Notes under the pieces: model-generated
What the model saw: only the letters and a program-made list of their open reading frames with translations
What the model was told of the DNA's origin: nothing
Database searches by the model: none
Program-made: the position numbers and the translations under genes
Shown: one piece after another, positions 39,576-47,839 of the stretch
Numbering within the stretch: position 1 is the first letter of the stretch
Layout of the letters: every line of letters begins with the position of its first letter
Origin: JACZUI01 sp965216725
Lineage (GTDB): Bacteria > Actinomycetota > Acidimicrobiia > Spongiisociales > ZC4RG35
Length of the DNA stretch: 64,000 nucleotides
Reading direction: 5' to 3'
Assembly: GCA_965216725.1 (NCBI GenBank)
Contig: CBDCGI010000007.1
Location: 124,001-188,000, forward strand

Positions 39576-40762
39576 CGGACGGCGACCACCTTCAGCACTC
39601 GCTCCGTGGTCATCACGTACATCTCGCCGTCGTCGCCGACTCCGAAGCTGACGACACGACCGGGCACGCCGACCTGGTCGGTCCAATCGGTCTCGATCCA
39701 ATCGTCACCTTCGGCGTGGATGCTTCTGAGATACCCTCCGCAATAGTCGGAATAGAAGAAGTGGCCTTCTAACTCGGGAATCGCCGGCCCCCGGTACACC
39801 ACCCCTCCAGTGATCGAACAGGTCCCCGAGTCAGAGTGACTGACTTCAACCACGGGAAGGACGTGGCCGCGGACATCACATCCCGAAGCCGGGCGGAAGC
39901 AGTGGAACCCCTCGGTGACCGGCCACCCGTAGTTGAGACCGCTCTCCATCTGCCCGACACTCACCTCCTCGAATCGCCGCTGACCGACGTCGCCGATGTA
40001 GATGGTGTCGCCGTCGATCCAGAAGCGCCATGGGTTTCTCAGCCCGTATGCGTACAGGGTCGGCTCTGCCTCGGCTGCGACATCGACCCTCACGATGCCT
40101 CCGAGCAAGGTCGCTTGGTTCTGCCCGTTGTCGAATCGGTCGTTGGCACCTCCGCCGTCACCTAGCCCCACGTAAAGAGCGCCATCGGGACCAAACTGGA
40201 TCATGCCCCCGTTGTGGTTGCCGGCCGGCTGATCCACCTGAAGAATGATTTCCTCGGTCTCGGAATCGAAGCCGTCCCCAGGACTGCCCGTGAAATGAGC
40301 AACGACGGTGTCGCCACTGGTGTCGGAGTAGTGAACGTAGAGAAGCGGGTCACCGGGACGTGCGGCGATGGCCAACAATCCCCTTTCACTCTGGTTTGTC
40401 ACTCGCTGCCGAATGTCGAGGACCGGAGTCTCCCGCACCGCGCCCCCTTCTATGGCCCACACCCGTCCGTCCTTGGTAGCCACGAGATCGACGTCGCTAT
40501 CCGGATAATCGATCAACTGCACCGGGAAAGGGAGGCTCGCCAATTCTTCGTACATGAGCGATTGGAGGCTGGGGATGGTGGTGGTCGTCGTGGACGTAGA
40601 TGTGGTCGACGTGGTCGAACTGGACGACGTGGAGGTCGTAGGGGGATTGGTGGACGTGACCGCCAGTGTCGTTGTCGTCGGCGCCAAACTCGAGGTGGTT
40701 GCGGCGCCGTCGAGAGTGCACGCTGAAATCAAGAGCATCGAGGCGGCCACAGCGAGCTTCAT
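39572..40762 (-). CDS. PQQ-type sugar dehydrogenase lipoprotein
   Basis: A 396-residue lipoprotein (signal ending LLISACT) with a Ser/Thr-rich linker of about 50 residues and a six-bladed beta-propeller of the glucose/sorbosone dehydrogenase family. Characteristic strands are RGLLAIAARPGDP, GGMIQFGPDGALYVGLGDGG, AYGLRNPWRFWID, IYIGDVGQRRFEEV and FFYSDYCGGYLRSI. Homologues oxidise sugars with PQQ at the cell surface. The ATG at 40762 is preferred over a start ten codons upstream because it begins the signal peptide. No PQQ synthesis genes are in the window. Confidence 0.88.
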   Translation of the reverse strand: MKLAVAASMLLISACTLDGAATTSSLAPTTTTLAVTSTNPPTTSTSSSSTTSTTSTSTTTTTIPSLQSLMYEELASLPFPVQLIDYPDSDVDLVATKDGRVWAIEGGAVRETPVLDIRQRVTNQSERGLLAIAARPGDPLLYVHYSDTSGDTVVAHFTGSPGDGFDSETEEIILQVDQPAGNHNGGMIQFGPDGALYVGLGDGGGANDRFDNGQNQATLLGGIVRVDVAAEAEPTLYAYGLRNPWRFWIDGDTIYIGDVGQRRFEEVSVGQMESGLNYGWPVTEGFHCFRPASGCDVRGHVLPVVEVSHSDSGTCSITGGVVYRGPAIPELEGHFFYSDYCGGYLRSIHAEGDDWIETDWTDQVGVPGRVVSFGVGDDGEMYVMTTERVLKVVAVR

Positions 40763-40876
40763 CGATGTGAGGTTACGTCGGGTCCGGCCCAACGAATCCT
40801 GGATCGTCCGACTAGCGACGCCTATTCCGCGTTCTCGCTGGCCGGGTCCTCAGAGGCGACCGGCCCGAAGTGTGGC

Positions 40877-40905
40877 TCTCCGGGGGCCCACCCAGCCCCC
40901 GGAGA
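40877..40905 (-). terminator. Stem-loop downstream of nuclease gene
   Basis: Perfect 11-bp stem TCTCCGGGGGC (40877-40887) with GCCCCCGGAGA (40895-40905) and a 7-base loop, 11 bp beyond the nuclease stop on the minus strand. No T-run; likely a weak or Rho-assisted terminator. Confidence 0.6.
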
Positions 40906-40915
40906 CCCGTTCCTG

Positions 40916-43360
40916 CTACTTCGGCCCGCCGAAGGTGAGGCCCACTATCACCGGGTCGTGGTCTGACACTCGGTAGGGAAGCGCCTCATAAAGGGCATCT
41001 TGGGCATCTTTCTTGAATGAGGTGTCATAGTCCAAGATGTCGGGCTCGTCGGCGTTGATGTGGAAGGTGGTGAGCCCACTCACCTTGTTCAACATCGACC
41101 GCGTCGCCAGAGCCGTATCCAGATACCCCAATTGGCCGTCGAACACGAACGAATATGCGCCGACTCCCTCGAAGAGCTTCACCAATTCGGTGAGGCCGCC
41201 GTCCTCCAGAGCAGTGATGGGATCCTCGAGGCGGTAACTGTTGAGGTCGCCAATCACCAGAACCCCGCTGCTGGTGTCTTCGAGGATGTCCACGAAGTCC
41301 AACAGGGCAAGTGACTGAGCGACACGGGTCAGGTTGCAGTTGCCCTGACCATCTCCGAGGTCGAAATCGCCTAGTTCGTCACAATCGGATCCTTTGGATT
41401 TGAAGTGATTCACCACGACAGTGAAGGGCTGGTTGCTTCCCTTAGTCAGGTTCTGACGGAAAGTCTGGGCCAGGGGTGGACGACCCACTGGCTCGATGTC
41501 ATCGCCCCGCACTTGGTCAAAGGCGTCATCCTGATAGGCGACGGGATCACCCTTCGGCACCACCGAATCCGGCTTGTAGATGATCTCGTTGCGCACGGGA
41601 TAATCGTTGTAGTAGTTGGCTTCACCAACCCATGCCCACGTGCCGGCACCTTCCACTGCGTTCAGCGACTCGACCAAAGTGAGCACCGCATCGTGGGCGC
41701 GGCTGCCATCAACGCCGGCCGGGTATATGTCGTTCTCAATCTCCTGAATCCCGACGATGTCCGCATCGAGTGCAATGATCCCCGCAACCAGCTTGTCGAG
41801 CTGGCGGGTCAGCTCCTCGGCGCTGTCCGCACCACGACACTCGAGATTCCCGGTGGGACCGCAGATGTCGTTGGAGCCATCGTCGAGGTGGGTGAAGAAG
41901 TTCAACACGTTGAACGAGGCGACCCGGACATCACCTTCGATTGGATCAGGGGTGGTCGGACGCGGATTCATTGGCACATATGTGGCCCCCTGAGTCGGCT
42001 GTAACACATATGAGCCGAACGAGTAATCGATCACCCCGGTCACGCCCTGCAGCACGTCACCGCCGCGGAAGGTGTTGCTCAGAGTGAACTCGGCCCCATT
42101 GGGATGAATCGCCGGGTCTGGATTCGAGCTGGTTCTCCCGTCGTCGAGGAGGATCCGGTCCAAGGCGTTGGCATCCGCGATCGCGACCGCTGCCGCCCCG
42201 GGGCTGGCGAGATGGGTGCCCTGGAATTGGCGATCCGACGTCAGGGCGATCTGGCCAAATCGGTCGAAGTTGAAGAACTCAGAGATGGTCAGATCCTGAG
42301 CGAAGCTCACCAGCATCCCCTCTGTCTTCTCCCAATCCGATGTTGCCGTCACGGGGATGGAAACCGCCGCGCTGGTTATCTGCGAAGGATCGTTGCCAGT
42401 GACCGTCACCGAGGTCACATTGTTGAGCTGGGTTTTGCCGAAGAACTCACCAGCCTGACCGACAACTTCCACGATGTCGCCAACGGCTACCGGCTTGGCC
42501 GGCGCAAACACGAAGATCCCCTCGGAGGTATTGGTGTCGCCGTCCTGGTCGGCAGGTTCTTCTTGCAGGAAGAAGCCGTCGAGCTGATCGCCTGCGAAGT
42601 CATTACCTTGGAAGTCACCCACGACAACGCCTTCGACCCTGACAAACTGGCCGTTCAACGGTGTGGAGCTACCCGGGCCCTGGACGGCGCTGATCAACGC
42701 GGATACCGGCGGTGGCGGGCAGTTGTTGGCGACGCCAGGGGTCTCGTCGGAGCCGAGACTGAAGCCACCGACCAGCCATCCCACCTCACAGTCATACGCG
42801 TGACCGGGCACAAAAGGCCCGTCGGGGCCAACCGTCACCGCGCTGTAGATCTGATCACCTGAGCCAAATGACTCCACCAAGGCGACTGCGTCGACAATGG
42901 AGGTCCAAGGAGTCACATCCAAGATGCCGTCGTCGTCCGTGTCCAGGTCATCTCCGCTCGACCCGGTGAACCCGTCTACCAGCATGTGGGTGACGTTGTC
43001 CGAGTTCTCGAAGTTGAGAGAAGCGATCAAGTCGGCGGTGCCCAGGCTGAATGAGCCCTCGGCGGCGACGAAGAACCCATCCGGGCCAAGCGATTGGCCG
43101 CTGAGATCCGTGACCGACTCCACGACACCCGATCCGGCGGAGCTGTCGCCTATCACTATGTAGCTGAGCCCGTCGAGGCTGGCTGACCCAGCCCCGGTCA
43201 GCTCAAAGAACTCGTCATCGTCAAAGCTCGGCTGGTCGATTCTCAGCTCGTTGATGGTGATTCCCTCGCCCAGCCCGAGGCTGACGGTCGCTGGGACCAA
43301 AGCACCCACCAAGGCGAGTGCAGACGCAAGAGAGATCAGTCGGCCGGTACGACGCTTCAT
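40916..43360 (-). CDS. Secreted ExeM/NucH-type extracellular endonuclease
   Basis: An 814-residue exported protein. After the signal peptide comes a lamin-tail-like domain (INELRIDQPSFDDDEFFEL, to about 150), then OB-fold-like ExeM domain sequence (VRVEGVVVGDFQGND), and a C-terminal endonuclease/exonuclease/phosphatase domain from VRVASFNVLNFFTHL with IVGIQEIEN, VVVNHFKSKG, VLVIGDLNSY and VSDHDPVIVGL. Such enzymes degrade extracellular DNA. The ATG at 43360 has GGAGGA upstream. Its 5' region shares a 12-bp inverted repeat with the divergent MBL gene. Confidence 0.92.
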   Translation of the reverse strand: MKRRTGRLISLASALALVGALVPATVSLGLGEGITINELRIDQPSFDDDEFFELTGAGSASLDGLSYIVIGDSSAGSGVVESVTDLSGQSLGPDGFFVAAEGSFSLGTADLIASLNFENSDNVTHMLVDGFTGSSGDDLDTDDDGILDVTPWTSIVDAVALVESFGSGDQIYSAVTVGPDGPFVPGHAYDCEVGWLVGGFSLGSDETPGVANNCPPPPVSALISAVQGPGSSTPLNGQFVRVEGVVVGDFQGNDFAGDQLDGFFLQEEPADQDGDTNTSEGIFVFAPAKPVAVGDIVEVVGQAGEFFGKTQLNNVTSVTVTGNDPSQITSAAVSIPVTATSDWEKTEGMLVSFAQDLTISEFFNFDRFGQIALTSDRQFQGTHLASPGAAAVAIADANALDRILLDDGRTSSNPDPAIHPNGAEFTLSNTFRGGDVLQGVTGVIDYSFGSYVLQPTQGATYVPMNPRPTTPDPIEGDVRVASFNVLNFFTHLDDGSNDICGPTGNLECRGADSAEELTRQLDKLVAGIIALDADIVGIQEIENDIYPAGVDGSRAHDAVLTLVESLNAVEGAGTWAWVGEANYYNDYPVRNEIIYKPDSVVPKGDPVAYQDDAFDQVRGDDIEPVGRPPLAQTFRQNLTKGSNQPFTVVVNHFKSKGSDCDELGDFDLGDGQGNCNLTRVAQSLALLDFVDILEDTSSGVLVIGDLNSYRLEDPITALEDGGLTELVKLFEGVGAYSFVFDGQLGYLDTALATRSMLNKVSGLTTFHINADEPDILDYDTSFKKDAQDALYEALPYRVSDHDPVIVGLTFGGPK

Positions 43361-43438
43361 TCGGTTCCTCCACGCTTCGCTAGGTGGTGGAATCCGCTTC
43401 GCCCGCACCCCGGACAGGGGGTAACCGGCCACCACTCT

Positions 43439-43486
43439 CCGCAACCTACACAACTCGCGGAAATGATGCCGATCTGTAGGTTGCGG
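43439..43486. promoter_or_regulatory. 12-bp inverted repeat in a divergent promoter region
   Basis: CCGCAACCTACA (43439-43450) and TGTAGGTTGCGG (43475-43486), perfect arms with a 24-bp spacer, between the nuclease (minus) and MBL hydrolase (plus) genes. The right arm ends 4 bp before the MBL start. It may be an operator or a leader stem-loop. Confidence 0.55.
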
Positions 43487-43490
43487 GACT

Positions 43491-44120
43491 GTGACAACTA
43501 TTCGAAGGCTGAGCGATTCCTGCGTTTTGGTGACCACCGACGAGCACGCGACCATGTTTGACCCAGGCTTTCACACCTTCGAGTCGGGCGAAGTCGACCT
43601 CGAGACGATCGGTGACGTGACCCGAATCGTCATCAGCCACGAGCATGCGGACCACGTCAGCCCTGATTTCATCAGATGGGTCCGGGACCGCAACTCCGAC
43701 CTGGCCATCCACTGCAACCCCAAGGTGGCCTCGATCTTGGAAGAGGCTGATATCGCCGCCGATATCGGTGTGCCCGAGGGAATGACCGCCGAGGATGTTC
43801 TCCACGAGCCGCTGCCCACAGGTGCCCAGCCTCCGAATCGTGCTTTCACGCTGACCGAAGCCTTCACTCACCCCGGTGACAGCCAGGGTCTGTCCGAATC
43901 GGCACCGGTCCTGGCGCTCCCCCTGATGGCTCCATGGACCTCGATCACCAGATCCGTGGCCTTCGCGAAACGTCTCTCACCGGACCAGGTGATCCCGATT
44001 CACGACTTCTATCTCTCTGCTTCGGGAAGGGACTTCGCTCGACGTCTCGGAGTTCTTGGCCTAGACGGCACTGGCATCGAGCTGGTCCCACTGCGTTGGG
44101 GAGACGAATACACCCTCTGA
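43491..44120 (+). CDS. MBL-fold metal-dependent hydrolase (UlaG-like)
   Basis: A 209-residue metallo-beta-lactamase-fold protein starting with GTG. The metal motif is ISHEHADHVS (HxHxDH), with later ligands in FTHPGD and IPIHDFY. Length and spacing fit the compact UlaG/YtkL-like group of beta-lactamase-domain hydrolases, whose substrates are mostly unknown. It is followed by the HTH-PNPOx gene after 57 bp and may be part of that transcript. Confidence 0.85.
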   Translation: MTTIRRLSDSCVLVTTDEHATMFDPGFHTFESGEVDLETIGDVTRIVISHEHADHVSPDFIRWVRDRNSDLAIHCNPKVASILEEADIAADIGVPEGMTAEDVLHEPLPTGAQPPNRAFTLTEAFTHPGDSQGLSESAPVLALPLMAPWTSITRSVAFAKRLSPDQVIPIHDFYLSASGRDFARRLGVLGLDGTGIELVPLRWGDEYTL

Positions 44121-44177
44121 GTGAACGTCGTACGGCGTCCTGTATAGAGGACACTCATCCGGTATGCTGCACGGGTC

Positions 44178-45329
44178 TTGAGCAGGGTTCCCTACTCCCA
44201 ACAAGTGCCGGCCGCAGCCAGGGCCCTGAAGATCCTCGAACAGCTAGTGGAATCGGGATCCGGGACCACAACGTCCGAGCTGGTGGACGCTTTGGGTGGG
44301 TCGAGATCTGGCACCTATGCCTTGATCAACACCCTCCGAGAGGCCGACTACCTGACGACGTCCAATGGGCTGCATCGCGTGGGCCCAGCGCTCCGCCGAC
44401 TAGCCGCTACACCCACCGCACCCTTGCCCGAGCTGATCAACGCCTTCAGCTCGGAGTCAACGGGACAAAGCCATGTCGAGACCATTGCCCTCAGCTGGCC
44501 CGACGGCACCGGCTGTCTCATCGCAGCGGAAGCACCGGGATCTGCAGAGGTCCGAGTGGTCTACGCCCCTGGGAGCAAACGTTCCGAGGAGAGGGCCGAC
44601 AGCCAGATACTCGCTGCCGGCGATCAGCCCGGTAACAGAGGACTCGACGGAGTTCGCCGGGAAGGCCTGGCACAACACGAAAGCGCCGAGCTAATCGAGC
44701 TATCGGTACCGGTCTGTTCGGATGGCATCCATCCCGTGGCAGCGATCGTCGCCGGCATTCCAGCGCACCTTGCCCATCCCGGCGAGGTGGAGCGCGTGAA
44801 ACGAAACATCCGTGAGCTGGCGGCACGCCTCTCATACCGCATCGGCGCGACCGTCTATCAGCCTTATGGCTGGGAAGCGGGAGACGGGGTCGGGCCCACT
44901 TCGGATCTCGAGGACGACGAGCTCGATCGATTCCTCGAAGGTCTTTGGAGTGCACAGCTGGCCTGTATCCGGGCCGACGGCAGCCCCCACGTGGTCCCGC
45001 TTTGGTACGAGTGGGACGGTGCCCACATGTGGCTGGCGGCTTCACCTGGCGCCACTTGGCGAGAGGCCATAAGAGCGAATTCGTCGGTCTCCGTGACACT
45101 CGACGAGCCATGGCCCCCCTTGCGACGTGTGTTTGTCTCTGGAAGTGCGATCGAGGTGACGGGCGATGAGGTGCCCGGTGGCCTGCGCGACCTCAGGAGA
45201 CGTTTGGCCGAGCGGTACCTGGGCCGCAGCTCCGTGGATAGACCCGAGTTGACCGAGACCCGGGGATGGGCCGCGATACGCATCGACGCAGAGCGGATCC
45301 ACGGCCGAAAGGGTCTGGGCACCAAATGA
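44178..45329 (+). CDS. IclR-type HTH fused to PNPOx-like domain
   Basis: A 383-residue two-part protein. The N-terminus (about 10-75) is an IclR-type winged helix (AARALKILEQLVESGSGTT, SRSGTYALINTLREADYL); a middle region of about 130 residues resembles a reduced IclR ligand domain; the C-terminal about 140 residues form a pyridoxamine-phosphate-oxidase-like split barrel (LACIRADGSPHVVPLWYEW, then VSVTLDEPWPPLRRVFVSG). Start is TTG with no clear ribosome-binding site. It overlaps the ATPase start by 4 bp, so it is probably the local regulator of the importer, perhaps sensing a flavin, heme or F420 cofactor through the barrel. Confidence 0.75.
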   Translation: MSRVPYSQQVPAAARALKILEQLVESGSGTTTSELVDALGGSRSGTYALINTLREADYLTTSNGLHRVGPALRRLAATPTAPLPELINAFSSESTGQSHVETIALSWPDGTGCLIAAEAPGSAEVRVVYAPGSKRSEERADSQILAAGDQPGNRGLDGVRREGLAQHESAELIELSVPVCSDGIHPVAAIVAGIPAHLAHPGEVERVKRNIRELAARLSYRIGATVYQPYGWEAGDGVGPTSDLEDDELDRFLEGLWSAQLACIRADGSPHVVPLWYEWDGAHMWLAASPGATWREAIRANSSVSVTLDEPWPPLRRVFVSGSAIEVTGDEVPGGLRDLRRRLAERYLGRSSVDRPELTETRGWAAIRIDAERIHGRKGLGTK

Positions 45330-46102
45330 CTGCAGACGCGATTCGATTCCGATCAGTGGGCAAACGCTACGACCAGCCCTCGACCATCGCCTTGCAGGAC
45401 TTGGACCTCGTTGCCGGCTCAGGAGAGGTCACATCGGTGTTGGGGGTCAGTGGATCTGGAAAGTCGACGCTGCTCCGCCTGGCGGGCGGCCTCGATTCTC
45501 CCACCAGTGGGCAGGTTCTCATCGGTGACCAGAGCCCGAACGACGTGCGCCGTTCCAAAGGTATCGGATGGATGTCCCAGGATTCGGCGCTGTTGCCTTG
45601 GCGAACCGCCCTCGCCAACGTCGAGCTGGCGCAGACGATCAATCCGATTCCGGAGCGGGAACACCTCCCCCCTCGAGATCTGTTGGCCATGGTCGGGCTC
45701 GCCGACTTTGAGCACTCCTATCCCGCTGCACTCTCGGGCGGCATGCGGCAGCGAGTCTCGCTGGCGCGAACACTGGCGGTGGGCGCCCCGATCTGGCTCA
45801 TGGACGAGCCCTTTGCCTCAATTGACGAGTTGACAAGGGCGGAACTGACCGAGGACCTCATGGAGCTCTGGAAATCGTTTCGTCCCACCGTCCTCTGGGT
45901 CACTCACAGCGTCACGGAGGCGGTGAAGGTCGCAGATCGAGTCGTGATACTCACCCCGAGGCCGGGCAGGGTCGCCGACTCTTTTGAGGTGGCCATCCCC
46001 CGGCCACGCGACGACACCACTGCCGAGTTCCAGATGTTGGTACGGCGGGCCCGGGCCAGTCTCGTAGTCGACAATCGACGCCGCTTCGAGGCCGCCGGAT
46101 GA
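45326..46102 (+). CDS. ABC transporter ATP-binding protein (second NMT1-type importer)
   Basis: A 258-residue ATPase of the nitrate/sulfonate/thiamine-precursor class. Walker A is GVSGSGKST, signature LSGGMRQRVSLARTL, Walker B IWLMDEPFASID, H-loop LWVTHSVTEA. The ATG at 45326 overlaps the regulator stop. The signature and Walker regions differ from the pyrimidine-block ATPase (for instance RQRVSLART versus QQRVAIARA), so this is a separate system and not a recent duplicate. Confidence 0.92.
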   Translation: MTADAIRFRSVGKRYDQPSTIALQDLDLVAGSGEVTSVLGVSGSGKSTLLRLAGGLDSPTSGQVLIGDQSPNDVRRSKGIGWMSQDSALLPWRTALANVELAQTINPIPEREHLPPRDLLAMVGLADFEHSYPAALSGGMRQRVSLARTLAVGAPIWLMDEPFASIDELTRAELTEDLMELWKSFRPTVLWVTHSVTEAVKVADRVVILTPRPGRVADSFEVAIPRPRDDTTAEFQMLVRRARASLVVDNRRRFEAAG

Positions 46103-46833
46103 GGCGCTCCTCCTTGATTGCTGCTGTTGCGATTCTCGCCGTCTTTGCCGTTTGGGAGATCGTGGTGGCCGTGATCGACACACCGGTCTATCTGGTGCCT
46201 GCCCCCAGCGACATCGCGGGATCGCTGTCCGACCTCTCCGGTCTCGCCCCAGCGGCGCTGGTGACACTTCTCGAGGCCCTCGCCGGCCTGGTGCTGGGCG
46301 CGACCGTGGGCATCCTGCTCGCAGTGACCGTCGTGTTCTGGGGCCATCTCGAGCAAGCCGTGATGTCGGTGGCTCTCATGGTGAAGTCGACTCCGATAAT
46401 TGCAATCGCACCGATCCTGACCATATGGATGGGATTCGGCTACGGGCCCAAGGTGGTGGTGACCGCCCTTCTCACGTTCTTTCCTGTTCTCGTCAACAGC
46501 CTCGAAGGCTTCCGATCGGTCGACCCCGCGATTGGCGACTGGGCTCACTCCGTAGATGCCTCACCCGCCGAGATGTTCACCAAGATCCGGTGGCCTTCCG
46601 CTCACCCATTTCTCTTCGCCGCTTTCAAGGTTGCCGCCCCGCTATCGATAATCGGCGCTGTCGTCGCCGAGTGGATGGGGGCGTCGTCGGGTTTGGGGCG
46701 CCAGATGTGGCTGGCCTACACCAACCTCGACATGCCCTCACTCTTCGCAGCTGTGATGATCCTCACGGTGCTGAGCGCCGGCCTCTACCGGATGGTCACA
46801 GCCATAGAAGGCCAAGTTCTCCGCTGGTCATGA
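46099..46833 (+). CDS. ABC transporter permease
   Basis: A 244-residue permease with six hydrophobic segments. The EAA loop is at SVDASPAEMFTKIRWPSAHP, and the ALMVKSTPIIAIAPILTIWMG helix pair is typical of SsuC/TauC/ThiX proteins. It overlaps the ATPase and binding-protein genes by 4 bp on each side, so the importer subunits are made in fixed order. Only one permease is present, implying a homodimer. Confidence 0.9.
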   Translation: MRRSSLIAAVAILAVFAVWEIVVAVIDTPVYLVPAPSDIAGSLSDLSGLAPAALVTLLEALAGLVLGATVGILLAVTVVFWGHLEQAVMSVALMVKSTPIIAIAPILTIWMGFGYGPKVVVTALLTFFPVLVNSLEGFRSVDPAIGDWAHSVDASPAEMFTKIRWPSAHPFLFAAFKVAAPLSIIGAVVAEWMGASSGLGRQMWLAYTNLDMPSLFAAVMILTVLSAGLYRMVTAIEGQVLRWS

Positions 46834-47813
46834 CCAAGGCAAGTGCTTTGTTGGCCGCAGCGCTGATGACCATCGGCGCGTGCGGGACGGAGACATCCAC
46901 CGACCTCCAGCCTGTCACGTTCATGGCCGGGTTCAACCCTCAGGCCAATCTGCCTTTTGTCGGCGTGTATGTCGCAGAGGCCAAAGGGTTTTTCGAGGAA
47001 CAAGGTCTGGACGTCGAGATCCAGCACTCGGCCGGTGGTGGCGAACACCTGCAGCTTCTAGCGGCCGGAACCGTAGACATCACGACCCAGGATGCAGCCG
47101 TGCTCATGCAGCGGCGTGCCGACCCCGGGATACCGTTGGTGTCGATAGGCCTCATCGGACAGACCGGACAGCAGGCCTACGTCGCCCTTGCTGACTCCGG
47201 GCTGCAAGAGCCATCGGACTGGGCAGGGCGATCAATCGGTTTCAAGGGAACACCACCGCCGGACGTCTTTGCGATCCTGGATGCCGTGGGTCTCACGCCT
47301 GCCGACGTCGACTTGATCAATGTGGGATTCGATCCACGTGTACTCACCGAAGGCCAGGTCGACGTTTATCCGGTGTTCAAGTCCAACGAGCCCAATCTCC
47401 TCGCCAATCAAGGCTTCGAGCTCGTCATGTGGGAGGCAGCCGACTACGGGATCCCGACGCTGGGCCTCACATACGTAACCACCGAGAAAGCGACCACAGC
47501 GGATCCGGCCATGCTTTCGGGCTTCATGGAAGCGGTGATCGAAGGAATCGAATACGCCGCCGACAACCGCGAGGAGGCGGTGGAAATCGTCCTTACCCAC
47601 ACCGGACCGCAGGCGGACCCCGCCCATCAGCGGTTTATCCTCGACACCGAGCTCGCCGATGCAATGACAGCCGTCACTGACGTAAAGGGAATCGGGTGGC
47701 AAACGCACGAGCAATGGTCGGCGTTGCGGGACCATCTCGTGGCCTATGAGGCTTTGCCAGGCGGGACCTCAGTGGACCGAGCTTTCACCACCGAGTTCCT
47801 ACCTGCACCCTGA
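46830..47813 (+). CDS. NMT1/THI5-type substrate-binding lipoprotein
   Basis: A 327-residue receptor: lipoprotein signal ending MTIGACGTE, then the type-II periplasmic fold with FMAGFNPQANLPFVGVYVAEAKGFF, GGGEHLQLLAAGTVDI and DWAGRSIGFKG. The core is intact, unlike the frameshifted homologue at 7898-9015. Family ligands include thiamine pyrimidine precursors, riboflavin precursors and other aromatic heterocycles; which applies here is unknown. The aldehyde dehydrogenase next door suggests the import of a catabolic substrate. Confidence 0.88.
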   Translation: MTKASALLAAALMTIGACGTETSTDLQPVTFMAGFNPQANLPFVGVYVAEAKGFFEEQGLDVEIQHSAGGGEHLQLLAAGTVDITTQDAAVLMQRRADPGIPLVSIGLIGQTGQQAYVALADSGLQEPSDWAGRSIGFKGTPPPDVFAILDAVGLTPADVDLINVGFDPRVLTEGQVDVYPVFKSNEPNLLANQGFELVMWEAADYGIPTLGLTYVTTEKATTADPAMLSGFMEAVIEGIEYAADNREEAVEIVLTHTGPQADPAHQRFILDTELADAMTAVTDVKGIGWQTHEQWSALRDHLVAYEALPGGTSVDRAFTTEFLPAP

Positions 47814-47839
47814 GCTCGACCAAGCCGTAACCTGGGACG

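Noticed and set aside
44155..44162. TCATCC before the HTH-PNPOx gene resembling the SigK-like -35 box
   Set aside because: No CCGAAT-like box follows at 15-17 bp, so I do not count it with the other sites.
46152..46829. 226-codon N-terminal extension of the binding protein at 46830-47813
   Set aside because: It is the permease gene read in another frame, Arg/Gly-rich, with no homology; the lipoprotein signal begins at 46830.
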